Positions 60,188 through 64,000 of a stretch of 64,000 nucleotides of DNA are shown piece by piece. Below the pieces are notes generated by a model. It was not told the DNA's origin. It ran no database searches and saw only the letters and a program-made list of their open reading frames with translations. This stretch comes from Roseiarcus sp963753135 (lineage in GTDB: Bacteria; Pseudomonadota; Alphaproteobacteria; Rhizobiales; Beijerinckiaceae): NCBI GenBank assembly GCA_963753135.1, contig CAVWBA010000016.1:124001-188000 (forward strand). The letters are read 5' to 3'. Each line of letters starts with the position of its first letter. Position 1 is the first letter of the stretch. A program made the translations under genes and the position numbers.

Positions 60188-61591
60188 CTAAATGACCTTG
60201 CCGGGATTGAGCGTTCCCTTCGGATCGATCGCCTGCTTGATCGTACGCATGAGAGCAAGCTCCTCAGGCTTGCGCGAAAATCGGAGAAACGGCTTCTTGA
60301 TGAGGCCGATCCCGTGCTCGGCCGAAATCGCTCCCCCGAACGCGCCGACCAGTCGGTAGACTACGGCGTCGATCTCCTCGAACGGCTGGACCACGGCGCC
60401 CGGGACGCAGGCGACGACATGCATGTTGCCGTCCGCAATATGCCCATAGAAGAGGCTTACGCATCCCGCGACCCGCGCGGCGAGCTCGCGGCGGCAGGCC
60501 TCGGCGTAGGCGTCCATCGCGACGACCGGCAGGCCAATGTCGAAGGAGGCGTGCGGGCCAAGGATCTGGCGGAATTCGGCGGCAGCGTCCCGCGTCGCCC
60601 AGAACGCTTTGACGTCGGCGATCGAACGGGCGACTGCGGCGTCGTCGACGAACTCATTCTCGGCCAGGCTCTCCAGCCACACGTCGAACGCAGCCCCGTC
60701 GCTCGCCGCGCCGCCTTGCGCTTCGACGAGGACATAATAGGCGTGGCGCCCGGCGAGCGGCTCGCGCACGCTCGAGGCCTTCGTCGCGACCGCCCAATAG
60801 TCGGACCACATGACTTCGAACGCTGACAGAATCGGGCCGAGCGCGCTGCGCGCGCTTGAGAGCAAGGCGAGCGTCGCCTCATAGCTCGCGAGCCCGCAGA
60901 GCGCCGCCATGACGGCGCCCGGCGGCGGACGAAGGCGCAGGACCGCGCGCGTGACGATGCCGAGGGTGCCCTCGCTGCCGATGAACAGATGCTTGAGATC
61001 GTAGCCGGCGTTGTTCTTCAAAAGCTTGTTCATGCTGGTCAGTAGCGTCCCGTCGGGTAGGGCGGCTTCCAGCCCGAGGACCATCTCCCGCATCATGCCG
61101 TAGCGGATGACGCGGTTGCCGCCGGCGTTGGTGGCGATATTTCCGCCTATCGTGCAGGAGCCGCGGCTCCCGAGGTCGAGCGGGAAGAAGAATCCCGCCG
61201 CTTCCGCCGCCTCCTGCACCGCCTGGAGCGTCGTGCCGGCGCGCGCCGTCAGGGTGGCGGCCGCGGAATCGATCTCCTCGATTCCGACGAGACGCTCGGT
61301 CGAGAGAGCGAGCGCGCCGTCGATCGGGCGAGCGCCTCCGGCGAGCCCGGTGAGCCCGCCCTGCGGCACGACGGCGATCCCATATTCGTTCGCGACACGC
61401 AGCGTGGCCGCGACCCCTTCGGGATCGGCGGGCCGGACGACGGCGAGCGGCGTCATGGGGCCAAGCGTGCTCCAGTCTTGCCGATTGCGGACCGGGACGT
61501 TGCCTCCCGACAGCACGCTGCCGCTTCCAAGTAGCGCGCGCAGCCTTGAGACGGCCTCGGCCGCGCGCGTTTGGTGTGCAAGCGCGGTCAT
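60188..61591 (-). CDS. FAD-linked oxidase (GlcD/D-2-hydroxyacid dehydrogenase-like)
   Basis: This 467-residue flavoprotein has the FAD-binding (PCMH/VAO) domain with AVVPQGGLTGLAGGARPIDG and PLDLGSRGSCTIGGNIATNA, the motif HLFIGSEGTLGIVTRAVLRL, and the C-terminal cap with SLFYGHIADGNMHVVACVPG and ISAEHGIGLIKKPFL. It resembles glycolate, D-lactate or D-2-hydroxyglutarate dehydrogenases and probably oxidises a 2-hydroxy acid. It is downstream of, and overlaps by four bases, an HpcH/HpaI aldolase gene, suggesting a shared sugar-acid pathway. Confidence 0.9.
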   Translation of the reverse strand: MTALAHQTRAAEAVSRLRALLGSGSVLSGGNVPVRNRQDWSTLGPMTPLAVVRPADPEGVAATLRVANEYGIAVVPQGGLTGLAGGARPIDGALALSTERLVGIEEIDSAAATLTARAGTTLQAVQEAAEAAGFFFPLDLGSRGSCTIGGNIATNAGGNRVIRYGMMREMVLGLEAALPDGTLLTSMNKLLKNNAGYDLKHLFIGSEGTLGIVTRAVLRLRPPPGAVMAALCGLASYEATLALLSSARSALGPILSAFEVMWSDYWAVATKASSVREPLAGRHAYYVLVEAQGGAASDGAAFDVWLESLAENEFVDDAAVARSIADVKAFWATRDAAAEFRQILGPHASFDIGLPVVAMDAYAEACRRELAARVAGCVSLFYGHIADGNMHVVACVPGAVVQPFEEIDAVVYRLVGAFGGAISAEHGIGLIKKPFLRFSRKPEELALMRTIKQAIDPKGTLNPGKVI

Positions 61592-62449
61592 GGTCGCCGG
61601 CGCGGATCGGTTGGAGAGGCGGCCACGCCGGCGCTTGCGCGCGCGCCCCCGGAATGGCGTCGAAGCTCGTCCAATAGGCCCATCCCTCCCTCGCGCATGA
61701 GCCCGACATCGCTGGCAAAGGGAATGAGCTGGTAGCCGCTCTCAAGCAGGTCGCGCCACCCGGCGCCGGTTCTGGGCACAGTGCCCATGGGCTTTCCGCA
61801 GGCGCGCATCGCCGCTTCCGCCTTCTTGACGAGCGCGATCACATCGGGGTGAGCAAGGTCCTCGAGGCGGCCGATCGATCCCGCCATGTCATTGACGCCG
61901 AGGAACGGCATATCGACGCCGTCGACCGCGCAGATCTCCGCGGCGCGGGCGACCGCTGAGGCCGAATTCGATCTGGACGATCAGCAGCAGGTCATCATGT
62001 GCGCGACGCATATAGCCCTCGTCCTGGCCGTAGCCGGACGCTCTGACGGCCGACGCCGCATAGCCCCGCCGGCCACGCGGGGGATAGCGGCAGGCCTGAA
62101 CAACGACTTCAGCTTCCGAGGCGCTTTCGACGGAAGGGACCATCAAAGCATTCGCCCCAGCGTCGAGAATGCGCTTAAGGAAGATCGGATCGACGCCGGG
62201 CACGCGCACGACGCAGGGCGTGTTCACGCTCGCCCGGAGCATCGCGATCGCATCGCCGACATCCCCTGGGCCGTGCTCGAGGTCGATTAAGAGGAAATCG
62301 AAGCCGAGTCCGGCGAGGATTTCGGCGTTGACGGCGCTGCCGGTCTCGATCCAAACGCCGAATAGCGCCTCGCCGTTGACCAAGCGCCGCTTCAGGAGCG
62401 CACCGTCGGCTTCGCGGCCTCTCCGGTCATGTCTGAGGGATTCGTTCAT
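61588..62449 (-). pseudogene. HpcH/HpaI aldolase/citrate lyase family protein, frameshifted
   Basis: The frame from ATG 62449 encodes the aldolase start: LKRRLVNGEALFGVWIETGS, GFDFLLIDLEHGPGDVGDAI and DAGANALMVPSVESASEAEV, then LLLIVQIE. The frame then breaks near 61971, where one extra base is present. The second frame gives SASAVARAAEICAVDGVDMP, then FLGVNDMAGSIGR and ends in GMGLLDELRRHSGG. Restored, it is a metal-dependent class II pyruvate aldolase of ~285 residues. Its end overlaps the FAD oxidase start (ATGA), so they form an operon divergent from the GntR regulator. Confidence 0.85.
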
Positions 62450-62601
62450 CGTGGGGTTTTCTCCGTTGTCCAACTGAAGCACAGAACCTTACAAAAGGGA
62501 AGATTGAGACCGCCACCTCGTCATGATACGGTATGCCAGATATCAGTTCGAGCGAAACCGTCCTGGCAAGCGGCGACTGACCACGAAATCCGAGCAAGCC
62601 G

Positions 62602-63315
62602 ATGAGCGCCAGTTCACCTTCGCCGCGGTCGGATCTGTCGATCGAGCGCCCGCGTTCGCTGACCGCGACGGTCACCGATCGGCTGCGGCAGGCGATCATC
62701 GATTCGGAACTGCCTCTGGGCAGCGAATTATCCGAAGTGGGCCTCGCCGCCAAACTCGGGGTCAGCCGGACGCCGGTGCGCGAAGCGCTGAGCCTGCTGC
62801 AGCTCCAGGGAATGGTGAACATCATTCCGCAGAAGGGGAGCTATGTTTTTTTCCCCACCGAGCAGGACATTATCGACGTGTGCGAGTACCGCATCGTCAT
62901 CGAATTGCGCGCGGTCAGCTTCTCGATGGTGCGGCGGCGCGAGCCCACGATCGCCATGCTGCGCGAGGCCTTTGCGCTCATGGAGGAGGCCCGAAGCCGC
63001 CCCGATCCCGTGGCCTATTCGCGCGCCGACACGCTCTTTCACGAGGCTTTCATCAGGAACTGCCGCAACCGTTACCTGCAGGAGGGCTATGCGCTCGCCG
63101 CCGGACCGATCGCGACATTGCGCACCCATCTCTCCGCGCCGCTGGCCGGCGTCCAGGACCGCTCTTTCGTCGAGCACCGGCAGATCGCGGACGCCTTCCA
63201 GCAGGGCGACATCGTGGGCCTGGAATCGGTCCTGACGCGGCACATCCTCGGCACGCGGGAATCCTATCTCACGGCGCTCCAGCAGGGATTGATTGGCATT
63301 CCGCCCGACGCCTGA
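62602..63315 (+). CDS. GntR-family transcriptional regulator (FCD/FadR subgroup)
   Basis: This 237-residue protein has a winged helix (ATVTDRLRQAIIDSELPLGS, LSEVGLAAKLGVSRTPVREA) and an all-helical FCD ligand domain with DVCEYRIVIELRAVSFSMVR, TLFHEAFIRNCRNRYL and FVEHRQIADAFQQGD (metal-type His residues). It is divergent from the aldolase/oxidase pair and upstream of a sugar-type binding protein, so it most likely controls both sides. Effector is unknown, plausibly a sugar acid. Confidence 0.92.
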   Translation: MSASSPSPRSDLSIERPRSLTATVTDRLRQAIIDSELPLGSELSEVGLAAKLGVSRTPVREALSLLQLQGMVNIIPQKGSYVFFPTEQDIIDVCEYRIVIELRAVSFSMVRRREPTIAMLREAFALMEEARSRPDPVAYSRADTLFHEAFIRNCRNRYLQEGYALAAGPIATLRTHLSAPLAGVQDRSFVEHRQIADAFQQGDIVGLESVLTRHILGTRESYLTALQQGLIGIPPDA

Positions 63316-63510
63316 TCCTTGTGGGCGCGCTGGCCCCCCGCGGCGCCATTCCCCAGGGGTCGCCTTTCGCCTGGAGGGTTGCTTTTCGTCGAAAAGTATT
63401 GCACCTTAGGTTCGATATCTTGGACGATCGCCATCCTGTCCAGCGGCCGTCCGCGCTGCGCAACCCTGACTGGCGCGTCCGCCGGTCGAACAATGAGTAA
63501 GGAGGAAACC

Positions 63511-64000
63511 ATGAGGATCCCCGCCGCAATCGTCTCGGCGCTGGCGCTGTGCGCGTCCACCGCCGCGCTTGCCGACATGTCGGGAAAGAAGGTTGCGCTT
63601 TCCAACAATTACGCCGGAAATTCCTGGCGCCAGGCGATGCTCAAGAGCTGGGCGAAAGTCGGCCAGCAGGCCGTGGCCGAGAAGACCGTCGCCGCGGCCG
63701 ACGCGTTCACGACCGCGGACAAGGAAGCGCCCACCCAGGCCGCTCAGATCCAGAACCTGATCCTGCAGGGCTACAACGCCATCGTAATCGACGCGGCCTC
63801 GCCCGACGCGCTCAACGGCGCCGTGAAGCAGGCCTGCGACGCGGGTGTCGTGGTGGTCGCCTTCGATGGCCTTGTAACCGAGCCCTGCGCCTACAAGGTC
63901 ACGGTCGATCTTGCCGGGACTTACGGCGCCGAGGAGGTCCGCCAGATCGCAAAGCGCCTGCCGGAGGGCGGCAATCTTCTCTACATTCGTGGTCTCGCCG
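63511..64000 (+). CDS. Sugar-type ABC transporter periplasmic binding protein, copy 2 (3' end outside window)
   Basis: From ATG 63511 (GGAGGAAACC upstream) the frame encodes a signal peptide (MRIPAAIVSALALCASTAAL) and then KVALSNNYAGNSWRQAMLKS and FTTADKEAPTQAAQIQNLIL, about 80% identical by eye to the protein at 59028 over the visible 163 codons. It runs off the window. In this transporter class permease and ATPase genes usually follow. Confidence 0.92.
   Translation, partial: MRIPAAIVSALALCASTAALADMSGKKVALSNNYAGNSWRQAMLKSWAKVGQQAVAEKTVAAADAFTTADKEAPTQAAQIQNLILQGYNAIVIDAASPDALNGAVKQACDAGVVVVAFDGLVTEPCAYKVTVDLAGTYGAEEVRQIAKRLPEGGNLLYIRGLA

Overview
The window is GC-rich (roughly 65%) and gene-dense. 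It reads as part of an alphaproteobacterial chromosome, most likely Hyphomicrobiales (Rhizobiales), perhaps near Methylocystaceae/Beijerinckiaceae. The evidence is an NDUFS4-type accessory complex I subunit, an RDD protein beside bpt, a trpG-trpD-trpC run, a moaC-moeA pair, an LTXXQ periplasmic protein, a short porin-like outer-membrane protein and a PEP-CTERM protein. The family assignment is inference only.

Layout. 1-2.5 kb: the 3' part of a trimeric autotransporter (YadA-like) built from 84-bp tandem repeats, plus an overlapping exported protein. 2.6-4.4 kb: a broken ORF, the complex I subunit, tRNA-Arg(TCT) and an LTXXQ protein. 4.6-17.7 kb: an accessory nitrogen-compound catabolic region with two amidinotransferase-fold hydrolases, a metal amidohydrolase, a polar amino acid ABC importer, a polysaccharide-deacetylase-like hydrolase, a TetR regulator, and a four-gene operon (amidinotransferase, M20 amidohydrolase, class II aldolase, ThDP enzyme). 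A palindrome GGAGT-NN-ACTCY occurs three times here, twice flanking tetR. 17.7-18.9 kb: a scar with fragments of a sugar ABC ATPase, a DUF892 gene and a cold-shock gene. 18.9-22.5 kb: sdaA and an amino acid permease followed by a second, diverged sdaA tail.

22.5-27.4 kb: a 400-bp inverted-repeat unit carrying a GIY-YIG nuclease, bpt, RDD, a LivH-like permease fused to a lipoprotein-like N-terminus, a CGNR regulator and a Liv-type binding protein. 27.8-32.8 kb: SDR epimerase, DUF1089-like protein, ECF sigma factor with two YCII/DGPF proteins, SnoaL-like protein and a DoxX remnant. 32.8-37.6 kb: dienelactone hydrolase, Cache protein, hemB, HD phosphohydrolase. 37.8-41 kb: small hypotheticals, a DUF4258-like gene, a lipoprotein and a channel-like membrane protein. 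41.3-46.8 kb: outer-membrane protein, moeA-moaC, glycosyltransferase, PEP-CTERM protein. 46.8-58.7 kb: DUF4239 protein, MFS exporter, recO, YihY, mazG, a double cold-shock protein, parE, a mazEF-like pair, trpC-trpD-trpG. 59-64 kb: two paralogous sugar-type binding proteins flanking an FAD oxidase/HpcH aldolase pair and a GntR regulator.

At least seven otherwise well-conserved ORFs, including the normally essential hemB, are interrupted by what look like single-base indels; two more ORFs may be. This pattern is more consistent with residual assembly errors than with widespread gene decay, so frameshift-based pseudogene calls should be treated cautiously. The most interesting candidate system is the TetR-linked amidinotransferase/amidohydrolase cluster with its repeated operator-like palindrome; the second is the compact inverted-repeat-bounded GIY-YIG unit.
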